This document shows, in pieces, positions 17,871 to 26,504 of a DNA stretch of 64,000 bases. Position 1 is the stretch's first letter. Every line of letters starts with the position of its first letter. The notes under the pieces were generated by a model. That model was not told the origin of the DNA, did no database searches, and saw only the letters and a list, made by a program, of their open reading frames with translations. The stretch is from the NCBI RefSeq assembly GCF_001877035.1, contig NZ_CP015756.1, forward strand, positions 3,339,001 through 3,403,000. The letters run 5' to 3'. Source of the stretch: Clostridium estertheticum subsp. estertheticum. Its GTDB lineage: Bacteria; Bacillota; Clostridia; Clostridiales; Clostridiaceae. Both the position numbers and the translations under genes were made by a program.

Positions 17871-18982
17871 ATGACAAAAAAACAAAGGGCGATGTTGTGG
17901 CGTATAATTATTTCAGCAATTCTAATGGTATCCTTGGCCTTAATTTCTACAACAGGTTGGATTCAAATAGCAATATACTTAATATGTTATCTAATTATTG
18001 GATATGACATATTGAGAAAAGCAATTCTCGGTATTTTTAATGGCAAAATTTTGATGAGAATTTTCTTATGGCTATTGCAACAATTGGAGCAATCCTTCTT
18101 GGCGAATACTCAGAAGGTGTTGCTGTTATGCTCTTCTACCAAATCGGAGAATTGTTCCAAAGTTATACTGTAGGAAAAAGCCGTAAAAATATCTCATCAT
18201 TAATGGATATACATCCATATTATGCTAATGTTGAAAAGGATAAAAAACTTATAAAAATAGATCCAGATGAAGTTGCTATAGGAACCGTAATTGTTGTACA
18301 ACCAGGTGAAAAAATTGCAATTGACGGTACAATTAAAGAAGGAACTTCCTCTTTAAATACTAGTGCCCTAACAGGTGAACGTTTTAAGTGGATGCATCAA
18401 CTTATCTGGTTTTATTAAAATAAGTACAACCAAAGAGTTTGGAGAATCTACTGTATCTAAGCTTCTGGAATTAGTAGAAATTTCAAGCATGAAGAAATCT
18501 CAATCAGAAAACTTTATCACAAGATTTGCTAGATACTATACTCCAGCATAGATGAAGTAAGAAGTGAACTTCTTCCAGCTGACAAAGTTAATCAAGTCGA
18601 AGAGCTTCTTGCAAAAAAAGGTGTCAAGGAAAAACTTGCTTTTGTAGGTGATGGTATAAATGATGCTCCTGTACTTGCTCGAGCAGACTTGGGTATTGCA
18701 ATGGGTGGACTTGGTTCAGATGCTTCTATTGAAGCTGCAGATATTGTACTAATGGATGATGATCCCTCAAAGATTTCTCTTGCTATGAAAATTTCTAGAA
18801 AACCTCTTGGTATAGTACATCAAAATATTGTACTTGCAATTGGTGTAAAAGTCATTGTACTTGTACTCGGAGCAATTGGAATTGCCAATATGTGATTTGC
18901 AATTTTTGCTGATGTAGTTGTTATGATTTTAGCAGTATTGACTGCTACAAGAGCTTTAATTGTAAAAAAGAATTTTTATTAA
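17871..18982 (+). pseudogene. Decayed Zn/Cd P-type ATPase
   Basis: A paralogue of the ATPase at 5683-7566 in the same gene order after an HMA gene. AGGAGGAAGGAATC precedes MTKKQRAMLWRII. A frameshift near 18055 splits the N-terminal helices from MAIATIGAILLGEYSEG. A second near 18385 follows SALTGE. A stop follows RFARYYTPA, and the segment with the CPC helix and DKTGT is deleted. The hinge (VGDGINDAPVLARADLG) and last helices remain, with TGA replacing a Trp codon at about 18894. The product is certainly inactive. Confidence 0.9.
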
Positions 18983-19013
18983 AATCTATAAAGAAAAATT
19001 TATTAAAATAACT

Positions 19014-19054
19014 GGGAAAGTCGGTTACCAGAACATGTTGTATCTGACTTTCCC
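19014..19054 (+). terminator. Terminator after the ATPase remnant
   Basis: GGGAAAGTC (19014-19022) pairs with GACTTTCCC (19046-19054), followed by TTTATT. Confidence 0.7.
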
Positions 19055-19221
19055 TTTATTGTGGTTATAACAAGAATAATAATATTTTACAAACTTGAAT
19101 CTCTAAACTATCATTAATGAAAAAGCAAATCTGCTACACCAGACAATCGATACTATGTTTGAAATATCATGTCCAACAGACAAATAGCAACTTATTTTAA
19201 AACAATTTCTGTAAAAGTTAT

Positions 19222-19294
19222 TTATTTCATTTTATGTTCAGCAGTTTCTTGGATTTCATCATAATATTTCTGTAATGAAAGTTGAATATTTCAT
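19222..19294 (-). pseudogene. rrf2 remnant, ends joined by internal deletion
   Basis: The first four codons (ATG AAA TAT TCA) of the Rrf2 gene at 32148-32585 are joined directly to its C-terminal codons (LSLQKYYDEIQETAEHKMK). The join falls at AATATTCA, which occurs near both ends of the intact gene, as expected for a deletion between short direct repeats. The join is out of frame. Its divergent promoter region is preserved and now faces the MFS gene. Confidence 0.8.
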
Positions 19295-19310
19295 AAAAAT
19301 AATGTTATTT

Positions 19311-19333
19311 GTTGTTAAAATATTTTTAACAAC
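19311..19333. promoter_or_regulatory. Rrf2-type operator dyad (copy 1)
   Basis: GTTGTTAAAA and TTTTAACAAC form perfect 10-base arms around TAT. The same dyad lies at 32109-32131 and, degraded, at 36389-36411, always between an rrf2 copy and a divergent gene. It is very likely the operator of the Rrf2 protein. Confidence 0.65.
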
Positions 19334-19336
19334 TAC

Positions 19337-19365
19337 TTGACTTTATAGAAGTATGATGCTACACT
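19337..19365 (+). promoter_or_regulatory. Promoter of the MFS gene
   Basis: TTGACT (19337-19342), a 17-base spacer and TACACT (19360-19365), immediately after the operator dyad. The identical hexamers and spacing occur before the sirtuin gene at 32 kb. Confidence 0.65.
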
Positions 19366-19455
19366 AAAATTGCTGTTAATTAGAATTTATCAGCAATAGA
19401 AAAAGAAGTCAAGGCAGCTAATAAAAAAATTCACTTAAGAAAGGAGTGATTAAAT

Positions 19456-20643
19456 GTGGTTAAAATAAAAGAAAATTTATGGACAAAGAATTTTCTTATT
19501 CTTTCCTTAATTAATTTTTTTTTAACATTAATATACTTTTTACTAAATTCTACAATTACTATCTATGCTATAAATAACTTTAAGGCCTCTACTGGGCAAG
19601 CAGGATTTGTAGCTGGTATATTTATTATTGGAACTTTAATTGGACGTATTTTTACCGGACGAATGCATCATTCTAAGAAATTATTAACGATGGGCTTAAG
19701 CATTTTCATTTTAAGCAGCTTATTGTATTTTGCTGATTATGGACTTATGTTTCTAACTATAGTCAGATTAATAAATGGATTTAGTATTGGGGTAGTAACT
19801 ACAATTGTAGCCACTGTTGTAGCAATTACGTTACCTCTATCTCGAAAAGGAGAAGGTGTTAGTTATTTTGCAGTAAGTACTGCGATTGGTACTGGAATTG
19901 GTCCATTTATAGGACTTTATTTAAGTCAAAGTTCAAATTTTAATACAATTTTCATGCTATGTTTTATGTTAGGTATTGTTAGTTTGGGAGCAGGAATTTT
20001 TGTTGATTTTTCCACGGTACCAGTAAGAAACTCTAAGAACGAATATACTGAATTGAAATTATCTAACTTTATTGAGCCAAAAGTAATTTCTATATCTATA
20101 ATAATTCTTGCTGCATCATTTTGTTTTTCTAGTGTACTTTCTTATATAAACCTATATGCAATTGAATTATCATTAGTAAAAACAGCAAGTTATTTCTTTA
20201 TGGTATATACAGTTGTTGTTTTAATATCAAGACCTTTTACAGGTCGTATTGTTGATAAAAAAGGTGCAAACTTTATTATATATCCAGCTCTTGTTATATT
20301 TGCTATAGGATTAATTCTTCTTAGCTCAGTGACAAATAGTACAACTTTATTATTGGCAGGTGCTTTGATGGGACTTGGTTTTGGAAATGTTTCATCAATT
20401 TCACAAACTATAGCAATTAAATCTGCTGAACCTAATCGTTTAGGTTTAGCTACAGCTACATTCTCTATATTTTCGGATATAGGTTCTGGATTTGGGCCTT
20501 CTATAATTGGATTAATTATTCCATTAATAGGTTATAAAACATTATATATGAGCTTAGGAATAACTGTCTTTGTAATCCCTGTTTTTTATTACTTTTTACT
20601 TGGTAGAAAAGGAAGCACATATGAACTGCCCACTGTCAAGTAG
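19456..20643 (+). CDS. MFS transporter (DHA1-like drug or metabolite exporter)
   Basis: 395 residues with about 12 membrane helices. The loop 2-3 motif is GTLIGRIFTGRMHHSKK, and a related motif in the second half reads SRPFTGRIVDKKGAN. The start is GTG at 19456 with AAGGAG nine bases upstream; an overlapping ATG at 19454 is out of frame. The substrate is unknown; the family includes bacterial efflux pumps. It sits behind an Rrf2-type operator in the place a sirtuin gene holds at the 32-kb locus, so it may be co-regulated with the NAD/sirtuin genes (inference). Confidence 0.88.
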   Translation: MVKIKENLWTKNFLILSLINFFLTLIYFLLNSTITIYAINNFKASTGQAGFVAGIFIIGTLIGRIFTGRMHHSKKLLTMGLSIFILSSLLYFADYGLMFLTIVRLINGFSIGVVTTIVATVVAITLPLSRKGEGVSYFAVSTAIGTGIGPFIGLYLSQSSNFNTIFMLCFMLGIVSLGAGIFVDFSTVPVRNSKNEYTELKLSNFIEPKVISISIIILAASFCFSSVLSYINLYAIELSLVKTASYFFMVYTVVVLISRPFTGRIVDKKGANFIIYPALVIFAIGLILLSSVTNSTTLLLAGALMGLGFGNVSSISQTIAIKSAEPNRLGLATATFSIFSDIGSGFGPSIIGLIIPLIGYKTLYMSLGITVFVIPVFYYFLLGRKGSTYELPTVK

Positions 20644-20650
20644 ACAGTGG
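20630..20650 (+). terminator. Hairpin at the end of the MFS gene
   Basis: CCACTGTC (20630-20637) and GACAGTGG (20643-20650) form an 8-base stem that includes the stop codon. No strong T-run follows, so termination strength is doubtful. Confidence 0.45.
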
Positions 20651-20701
20651 AAATAATTAAAGATTTCAAGTAAGGCGTCTATCATTTAGTAGGCGCTTTG
20701 T

Positions 20702-20920
20702 TTATGCTGCATTACCTAATAGATATTGCTGATATTCTATTGGTGTCATGCACTTTAAATGTTTCTGATAACGTCTATTATTATAATAGTCTATATAGTT
20801 CTCAGTAGCTTTTTTTAAGCTTTCATAGTCTTCAAATTTATGAAGATAATACATCTCCGTTTTTAAGATTCCCCAAAAAACTTCCATTGGTCCATTATCA
20901 ATGCAACGCTCGACCCTTGA
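20702..20920 (-). mobile_element. IS3-family (IS150-like) transposase 3' fragment
   Basis: About 70 codons of the orfB integrase core end: RVERCIDNGPMEVFWGILKT, YYLHKFEDYESLKKATENYI, YYNNRRYQKHLKCMTPIEY. These include the last catalytic-region Glu context (E of KTEMYY) and the usual NxxRxxxxLxxxxP tail. The 5' two thirds and both terminal repeats cannot be found, so this is a stranded piece. It replaces the 3' end of the adjoining radical SAM gene. Confidence 0.75.
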
Positions 20921-21584
20921 TTTGTTTACGAAAGTCTTTTGGCAGTTCTTGAATCATATTTTCTTCACCTATGATGTCCTCAAGATATCCTTTCATAAAA
21001 ACGGGAATATTTTTTGCTTTAGCTTGTTTAGCAATATTTAAAACCCATGTTTTTTCAGCATTAATTTTTCCTTTTCGTCTACCAGTTTCAGTTCCAATTA
21101 CGACCCAGCCTATCCCATCTAAATCAAGAATGCCAAGCTCACTAAACAATGGTTCAAAGGCAAGAAAATAATTTTTGGCTTCTATATTTTCACGCAAAGA
21201 TTGAATTCTGCTTTTGTCGCATTCAGCTGTTATTGTTACGCCCATCCATACATCATTAAAATTGGTTTCAAATTTAATAGATTCTGGGCGCTTTGTTAGA
21301 AATAGATAAACATGCTGAGGATTTTCACTCATAATATCAAAAACTTTTGTAATCCATTCAGTTTTCCAATCTGAAAAATCACTCATACTTGTCATTAGAT
21401 AAGTATTTGGTGTCTTAGTAGCAATTCTTCTAAAGCGTTTTTCCATTAACTGAGGAACAGAAAAATCAGGTGTTATCTTAAAACGCTTGTTGATACCTCT
21501 CGCATAGCAATAATTACAGCCTACCGTGCATCCACTTACTGGATTCAAATTTTTAATAAGTTTCCCTATATCCCAAATCTCCAT
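20898..21584 (-). CDS. Radical SAM protein (DUF5131/Gp37-like, 'mobile pair' type), 3' end altered
   Basis: 228 residues with the Cys motif CTVGCNYCYA at about residues 19-28, which binds the [4Fe-4S] cluster, and a partial TIM barrel (VYLFLTKRPESI, VWMGVTITAECD, WVVIGTETGRRKGKI). AGAGGAG precedes the ATG. A MarR-like remnant ends just upstream on the same strand, an arrangement known for the 'radical SAM mobile pair' systems; the second radical SAM partner is not present. The last eight residues (KQIKGRALH) come from the joined IS3 fragment, so the native tail is lost. The target is unknown. Confidence 0.65.
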   Translation of the reverse strand: MEIWDIGKLIKNLNPVSGCTVGCNYCYARGINKRFKITPDFSVPQLMEKRFRRIATKTPNTYLMTSMSDFSDWKTEWITKVFDIMSENPQHVYLFLTKRPESIKFETNFNDVWMGVTITAECDKSRIQSLRENIEAKNYFLAFEPLFSELGILDLDGIGWVVIGTETGRRKGKINAEKTWVLNIAKQAKAKNIPVFMKGYLEDIIGEENMIQELPKDFRKQIKGRALH

Positions 21585-21588
21585 AGTT

Positions 21589-21795
21589 TTACTCCTCTTC
21601 CTTTTGATTTAAGTTCTTTAGTATCCTTGATAAATAATATTCAAATTGTACTATTTCATCATCACTGAAACCTTCATAATAAATTTCATTCATTTTTGAG
21701 GATATTTTATGATATTTTTTTTGTAATTTTTTAGCTTTTTCTGTTAAAACAATCAAAACCTTTCTTCTATTAGTTTTGCTGAATGTTCGATTAAC
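21589..21795 (-). pseudogene. MarR-family regulator, C-terminal remnant
   Basis: The frame reads NRTFSKTNRRKVLIVLTEKA, then KKLQKKYHKISSKMNEIYYE and LSRILKNLNQKEEE. This is the wing and last helices of a MarR protein. The DNA-recognition helix and start are missing; the sequence joins directly to the promoter at 21811-21839. It ends five bases before the radical SAM ATG. Confidence 0.65.
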
Positions 21796-21810
21796 AAGCT
21801 CTTATGTAGG

Positions 21811-21839
21811 ATATTACTATATAGTAGCAAGTGTGTCAA
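21811..21839 (-). promoter_or_regulatory. Promoter with palindromic operator (toward the MarR/radical SAM genes)
   Basis: On the minus strand TTGACA (21839-21834), a 17-base spacer and TAATAT (21816-21811). The perfect palindrome TACTATATAGTA (21815-21826) overlaps the spacer and -10, a position where a MarR-type repressor would block RNA polymerase. Confidence 0.7.
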
Positions 21840-21933
21840 GGCCAATAACTATAACAATAACCATTTATATTTTAAATACTAACCATAGCTTTTTAAGAAA
21901 ATGGATTTTTAAAATTTATTTATTAAATAGCTA

Positions 21934-21963
21934 TTGACACATTATACTACTATATAGTAATAT
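21934..21963 (+). promoter_or_regulatory. Promoter with the same palindromic operator (toward the MBL gene)
   Basis: TTGACA (21934-21939), an 18-base spacer and TAATAT (21958-21963), with the identical palindrome TACTATATAGTA at 21948-21959. A further half-like TATATAGTAGTATAC follows from about 21966. The two promoters, 100 bases apart and pointing away from each other, look like one co-regulated divergent pair. Confidence 0.65.
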
Positions 21964-22142
21964 TTTATATAGTAGTATACCCCGTGGTAATATTGCTACA
22001 TGAAAATTTAAAAATATACTTATAGGGTGGTGCGATTGAATGGATAAAATTCAAGTAATTAAATAAGAAAAGTAATTTAAACTTAGTATATTATAAATTA
22101 AATTCAAGGAAAACTAAATAATTAGATAAAGGAGTATTTAAT

Positions 22143-22964
22143 ATGATTAATAAATTTAAAGATTATTCAATTCACACATTTACATCACCTGAGGAGTCTG
22201 GACTAGTTAATACTCAAATTATTGAGACAAAAAATAACCTTATAGTAATTGACGCACAATTTCTTCTTCCAGATGCAAGTAAAGCAAGAGAATACATAGA
22301 TAATTTAAATAAGCCAATTGAACGATTAATTATATCTCATAATCATCCTGATCACTGGTTTGGAAGCGAATTATTCAAAGATACAAAAATTTATGCATTA
22401 AAAGAAGTAAAGGATGAAATAGAACAGTTAGGAGATACAATAATTAATAATTACCAATTCTTTAATCACTCAGGGCCACTTGTTCCGCTAATGAAGACAG
22501 TACCTACTCACATTCTTGAAGAAGGAAATCTTACTATTGATGGGGTAGAGATGGTAGTTAAAAAAGTTGTTGGAACAGAAGGAGAAACAATTAGCATGTT
22601 AGAAATACCAAGGGACAATGTTTTAATAGCTCAAGATGTAGTTTATAGTGGCTGTCATATTTTCTTAGCTCAGAATGAAAAGGATAGAGCTAATTGGATT
22701 AAAACTTTAGAGGAATTAAAGGACAACAATTATAAATTAGTATTAGGAGGGCATGGTACTCCAGCTAATAATGAAGTTTTTTCAGAAGTAATACAATATA
22801 TTAAAGATGTAGATGATTGTCTAAAGAATTTAAATAGTAAAAATGAGACTAACAAAGAAAAAGCACAAGAATATAAAGAGTATATGTTAGGAAAATATCC
22901 AAATCATAAAGCGGCATCTTTAATAGATATAACTTTAAGCTATTTATTCCCAGAAAACAAGTAA
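22143..22964 (+). CDS. MBL-fold metallo-hydrolase
   Basis: 273-residue metallo-beta-lactamase fold. The metal motif HxHxDH reads SHNHPDHWFG at about residues 61-70, and the later ligands lie in IAQDVVYSG (Asp) and LVLGGHGTP (His). AAAGGAG precedes the ATG. It is cytoplasmic, with no signal peptide. The family covers hydrolases of many esters and thioesters; the substrate cannot be read from sequence. The promoter palindrome shared with the radical SAM/MarR pair suggests joint control. Confidence 0.85.
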   Translation: MINKFKDYSIHTFTSPEESGLVNTQIIETKNNLIVIDAQFLLPDASKAREYIDNLNKPIERLIISHNHPDHWFGSELFKDTKIYALKEVKDEIEQLGDTIINNYQFFNHSGPLVPLMKTVPTHILEEGNLTIDGVEMVVKKVVGTEGETISMLEIPRDNVLIAQDVVYSGCHIFLAQNEKDRANWIKTLEELKDNNYKLVLGGHGTPANNEVFSEVIQYIKDVDDCLKNLNSKNETNKEKAQEYKEYMLGKYPNHKAASLIDITLSYLFPENK

Positions 22965-23046
22965 TATATTTTAGTTAGCAATATTCAATTACTCCATAGT
23001 TAGTATACTTTTGAACTGAATTTTTAAAAGATATTAATGTAATATT

Positions 23047-23078
23047 ATATCCAGGTGTGATTTATAGCACCTGGATAT
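23047..23078 (+). terminator. Terminator after the MBL gene
   Basis: ATATCCAGGTG (23047-23057) pairs with CACCTGGATAT (23068-23078), followed by TTTTAT. Confidence 0.75.
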
Positions 23079-23210
23079 TTTATATTATAAGTATTTGAAA
23101 AGTAAATGTATTTTTTACAGGAAAGCATATGATTGGAAAAAAATAATATCTTTGCGTCATACATAGATTAAAAAATCAGTTTGAGTATAAATTTGAAAAA
23201 TTTGATTTAG

Positions 23211-23462
23211 ATGAAAAAAAGAAGAATTGCGGAAGAATGGATGATATTAGTAGAAGATTTTAAGGCAAGCACTCTTAATATAACAGCTTGGTGCAGGAAG
23301 AAAGAAGTTTGAAAAGGATTTTTATCTTATTTATATCTAAAAAAATCCTAAGCAATAGCTGATACAGTGGCGCAAAAATAGGCAACAGTTGTATTACCTG
23401 AAGGAATTGAAGAATAATTAATCTCATTAAAGGTTGGAACTATTACTAAGGAAACAACAAAC
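23211..23462 (+). mobile_element. IS66-family accessory gene (tnpA/orfA) remnant
   Basis: From ATG at 23211 the frame reads MKKRRIAEEWMILVEDFKAS, then TAWCRKKEV and stop. After frame breaks, VAQK, ATVVLPEGIEE and LKVGTITKE can be read. The order matches IS66 orfA proteins (EEFKASG..TAWC, then ATVVLP, then ITLKVG). Several stops make it dead, and no transposase gene follows. Confidence 0.5.
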
Positions 23463-23470
23463 ATTTTGGT

Positions 23471-23520
23471 ATTTAGTAATGATTCCTATTATAGTGAACT
23501 GAATAATTCTGAATTTTAGT
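23471..23520 (+). pseudogene. Tail shared with the rrf2 remnant at 36.6 kb
   Basis: The frame ends YYSELNNSEF before TAG at 23518. The final 21 bases (23500-23520) recur exactly at 36647-36667, where they end a decayed rrf2 copy in the frame KLNNSEF. It is probably the 3' tip of another rrf2 copy. Confidence 0.35.
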
Positions 23521-23534
23521 TTTTTTAAGAGATC

Positions 23535-23573
23535 AAATAGGCAATAAGCTTTCATAATGCTTATTGCCTATTT
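23535..23573. terminator. Strong hairpin terminator
   Basis: AAATAGGCAATAAGC (23535-23549) pairs perfectly with GCTTATTGCCTATTT (23559-23573). It can work in both directions, between the remnants on the left and the minus-strand MBL gene. Confidence 0.75.
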
Positions 23574-23674
23574 ATTCAAATCACTATACTGCCTTCTTAT
23601 TATAAATTGATGTCAGTCTTCTCTAATGAAGAATTGCTCAATAACAAAACCATATTTGCCCTTGCATTACATTT

Positions 23675-24445
23675 TTATATGCTACTTTCTTGAATTATTT
23701 CTCCATCATTAGGAATTATAACTTGTTTATCATATTTTTGATCAATCAAATACTGTTTTAATTCTTCTCTAGTTAAAAATCCATGGTTGACATTATCCAT
23801 ATGGCTAGCAATAACTTTTGCATTTTGAGCAGCCTTACAAACAGAAACAACATCTTCCTTGTTCATAATAAGTCTACCAAACGTTAATCTAGCATCACAG
23901 CTATTTACTATAATTATATCTGGCTGATAGGTTTTTATATTATTTTCAACACCATAATAATAAATAGTATCACCAGCTATATATACAGTCTTTTCATCTG
24001 GATGTTGAAAAACATATCCTGAAACGACTCCCATTTTTAAACTAGTAATCTCATTATCCCCATGAACTCCTGGAACTTTTATTAATGTTATGCCATCAAT
24101 TTCAAGTGAATTTTCTATAAAAGACGATGTATTTGTAAATCCAATTTCTTTTGCTTTTGTTTCATCTTCTTCATTTTGGAATATTATTGATATATCAAGA
24201 GGAAGATAATCTTTTGTAAAATGATCCTCATGAAAATGAGTAACTAAGCAATAATCTATATCCATTAAAATATCTTCTGGTGAAAAAGGTAAATCATGTA
24301 ATGGTGATTTCATATCATTTTTTATAGGATCTAGTGATTGCGCACTAAATCCTTTATTTTTATCTTGTAGCCATGGATCCACTAAAAATTTTAAACCTCC
24401 ATACGAAATAATTAAGGTAGCATTTCTAATCTGTTGAATTTTCAT
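23675..24445 (-). CDS. MBL-fold hydrolase, UlaG/YtnP-like
   Basis: 256 residues from the ATG at 24445 (GGGAGG upstream). The fold starts KIQQIRNATLIISYGGLKFL; the metal motif is VTHFHEDHF at about 69-77, with later ligands in VYIAGDTIYY and VIASHMDNVNHG. Longer in-frame starts lack ribosome sites. This is the Zn-dependent beta-lactamase-like family related to UlaG (L-ascorbate-6-phosphate lactonase) and to N-acyl-phosphatidylethanolamine hydrolases. The substrate is unknown, and no sugar PTS is beside it. Confidence 0.82.
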   Translation of the reverse strand: MKIQQIRNATLIISYGGLKFLVDPWLQDKNKGFSAQSLDPIKNDMKSPLHDLPFSPEDILMDIDYCLVTHFHEDHFTKDYLPLDISIIFQNEEDETKAKEIGFTNTSSFIENSLEIDGITLIKVPGVHGDNEITSLKMGVVSGYVFQHPDEKTVYIAGDTIYYYGVENNIKTYQPDIIIVNSCDARLTFGRLIMNKEDVVSVCKAAQNAKVIASHMDNVNHGFLTREELKQYLIDQKYDKQVIIPNDGEIIQESSI

Positions 24446-24561
24446 TATAATTCCTCCCTGTTTGTTTTTTCTAATACATTTATATCTATCTAAATGATTT
24501 AATTTACTCATATTAAAGTCCATGATTAATATCAATAATTTCAAATATTCTCAAAACCACC

Positions 24562-25453
24562 TTAAATAGTTATTTTCTGTTCATTTTCTTTATTTTGACT
24601 TTTTGTTAAAATTACTGTAGAAACTAAAACTAGTGAACATCCAATAATTTTCTGTATTGTTAATCCTTCGTTTAAAAATATAATTCCAACAATAATACTT
24701 GTAATTGGCTCTAATGTAGATAATATAGCTGTTAATGATGCCCCTAAATAATAAATGCCTTTTTGTATTAAAACACCACCGATTAAAGCTACAAATATAG
24801 CAATTAATAATGATAACAAATATCCTTTCATCGACATAATAGAAAAACTATGAGTGAATAGTCCTAAAACTAGAACTCCTAAAAAATTAATAATTGATAT
24901 ATAAAAATTAAATACAAATAGATTTAATTCTCTGACAGAAGAGTGATCCATACCAACCATATAATAAGCATAAAATACTCCTGAAATAGTGGCTAAAGCA
25001 AAGCCAATAATTGATATAGATTTATTTTCTGCAAAACATGCAATACCTATCATTGCTACAAATAATGAAAAAATTTGTTGTTTATTTAATTTCTGATGAT
25101 AAAAAACAAAATTAATCAAACAAACAAACAAACAAAGGATATAGAAAATGTAAGACAGTTGCACTACCTACATCAATAAAACTGTATGATGAATAAAGCA
25201 ATACAGTTGTTAATGTACTTCCTATAAGACCTATTATCAATACATCAAATAATTGTTGTTTTGATAATTTTAAAGATAATTTATTATATAAAACGATTAT
25301 TAAAAATATCGGTAATGCAAATGTACTTTTTAAAAAAGCCAATTGTATCCCATTGCTCCCCATAGAATAAGTTATTTTACCTATAGCTGGCGTAAATCCA
25401 AATATAATTGCTGACACTACAGTAAAAATAATCCCCTTGTGTCTAACATTCAT
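24562..25453 (-). pseudogene. EamA/DMT-family permease, frame broken at a (TTTG)5 repeat
   Basis: Ten-helix drug/metabolite transporter split into two frames. The N-terminal 113 codons (MNVRHKGIIFTVVSAIIFGF to LYPLFVCLFD then stop) and the C-terminal frame (starting CLINFVFYHQKLNKQ, ending KSQNKENEQ) are both well preserved. They overlap at five tandem TTTG units. Removing one unit gives LYPLFVCLINFVFYHQKLNK, exactly what an EamA protein needs, and a 295-residue protein. GAAGGAG precedes the ATG at 25453. Apart from this tract I see no other damage, so it may be a phase-variable gene in its OFF state; a plain mutation or sequencing slip is the alternative. Confidence 0.8.
25117..25136. repeat. 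Tetranucleotide tract (CAAA)5 / (TTTG)5 in the permease gene
   Basis: Five perfect CAAA units on the plus strand (TTTG on the coding strand) lie at the exact point where the permease frame breaks. Four or seven units would keep the gene open; five or six close it. Confidence 0.95.
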
Positions 25454-25680
25454 GAATTCAACTCCTTCTCCGCGTGTTCGCTACTTTTTTACTGTTATTA
25501 TATAAATAACATCGCAGACATAGCACTATGTTTTTATTACGTCAATATACTACAATAAAAATGGTTGACACATTTTATTCACTCAAAATAAAGCTATAAT
25601 TATCATATGAATGCACTTTTCACTTTTATTTAATTAAATCTACCACCATCTTATAAACAATGATAGATTTATACATTTTG

Positions 25681-26043
25681 TTAGAATTCTGTATTCTCTT
25701 TTAATGCATCATAAGCAAACTTTATTATTTCCTCACAAGCTACACCTTTTTTCTTAAGTTCAATACATTCTAGAGTTCCATATTTTTCTTTAATTTTATT
25801 TATTATTTCTCTTGATAATGCTCTTGAGTTATTTTTCTCCTCACTTGAATTTCTTCCTTTTAATGCTCCAATAGCCATTAATGTTCCTGTAATTGCTCCA
25901 CAAGTACTTCCTACAGACATTCCTCCTCCAAATGGACTTGCCATTGACACTGGGATATCCAAATTAGTATCCTCATTAAATGCTTTTAATATAGATTCAG
26001 CACAATTGTACCCTTCTTTATGAAATTCTAATACTTTTTCCAT
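25681..26043 (-). CDS. C_GCAxxG_C_C-family redox protein
   Basis: 120 residues. Conserved features: GYNCAESILKAF at about 11-22, FGGGMSVGSTCGAITGTLMAIG at about 38-59 (written in two parts: FGGGMSVGSTC and GAITGTLMAIG), and CIELKKKGVACEEIIKFA near the end. The spaced cysteines are the family signature. The function is unproven, and a redox or metal-binding role is suspected. AGAAGGAG precedes the ATG. A weak hairpin (AAATCTA/TAGATTT, 25636-25670) may end its transcript. Confidence 0.8.
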   Translation of the reverse strand: MEKVLEFHKEGYNCAESILKAFNEDTNLDIPVSMASPFGGGMSVGSTCGAITGTLMAIGALKGRNSSEEKNNSRALSREIINKIKEKYGTLECIELKKKGVACEEIIKFAYDALKENTEF

Positions 26044-26148
26044 TACTCTTTCTCCTTCTTAATCTAAAAATTGTATTATATATTTATCTTTCTTCTGTGA
26101 CTATTTTGTGTCTTATTATATTTTTAGCTGCTATAACATATATAGTAG

Positions 26149-26477
26149 TTAATTAAAATCTATATTTAATATATAGTTTACTATATTTTGTGGTTTAGGA
26201 AGTCTGCCGACAGCACCTTTTTCACCCTTAATAGCCATAGTGCCTATTTGTGGTTCAATAAACTCATATCCATATGCTTTAAGTTTCTCTATGTTGTTTT
26301 GAACTATCTTATTTTCATACATTGAAAGGTTAACGGTGTAACAAATTTCGTCGCTGACTCACTCATCACTACATGTACATCAGCTCCTTGTTTTTTTAGT
26401 TTACTAACTACATCGACTACTTTGTATGCTGCTATTCCTCCACATACACATATAACAATATTTTTATTATTTAACAT
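26149..26477 (-). pseudogene. coaBC (phosphopantothenoylcysteine decarboxylase/ligase) remnant
   Basis: It begins like CoaC: MLNNKNIVICVCGGIAAYKV, then LKKQGADVHVVMSESATKF and TPLTFQ. It then jumps, with a frame change, to the mid-protein segment IVQNNIEKLKAYGYEFIEP and EKGAVGRLPKPQNIVNYI. The flavin-site His/Asn region and the whole CoaB ligase are missing. An intact coaBC must lie elsewhere, since the pathway is essential. Confidence 0.75.
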
Positions 26478-26504
26478 AACAAAATCCACCTCATAATTGC
26501 ATCT

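Noticed and set aside
25117-25136. CRISPR-like or satellite repeat
   Set aside because: The repeat unit is only four bases with no spacers; it is a simple tract inside a gene. No CRISPR array is seen anywhere in the window.
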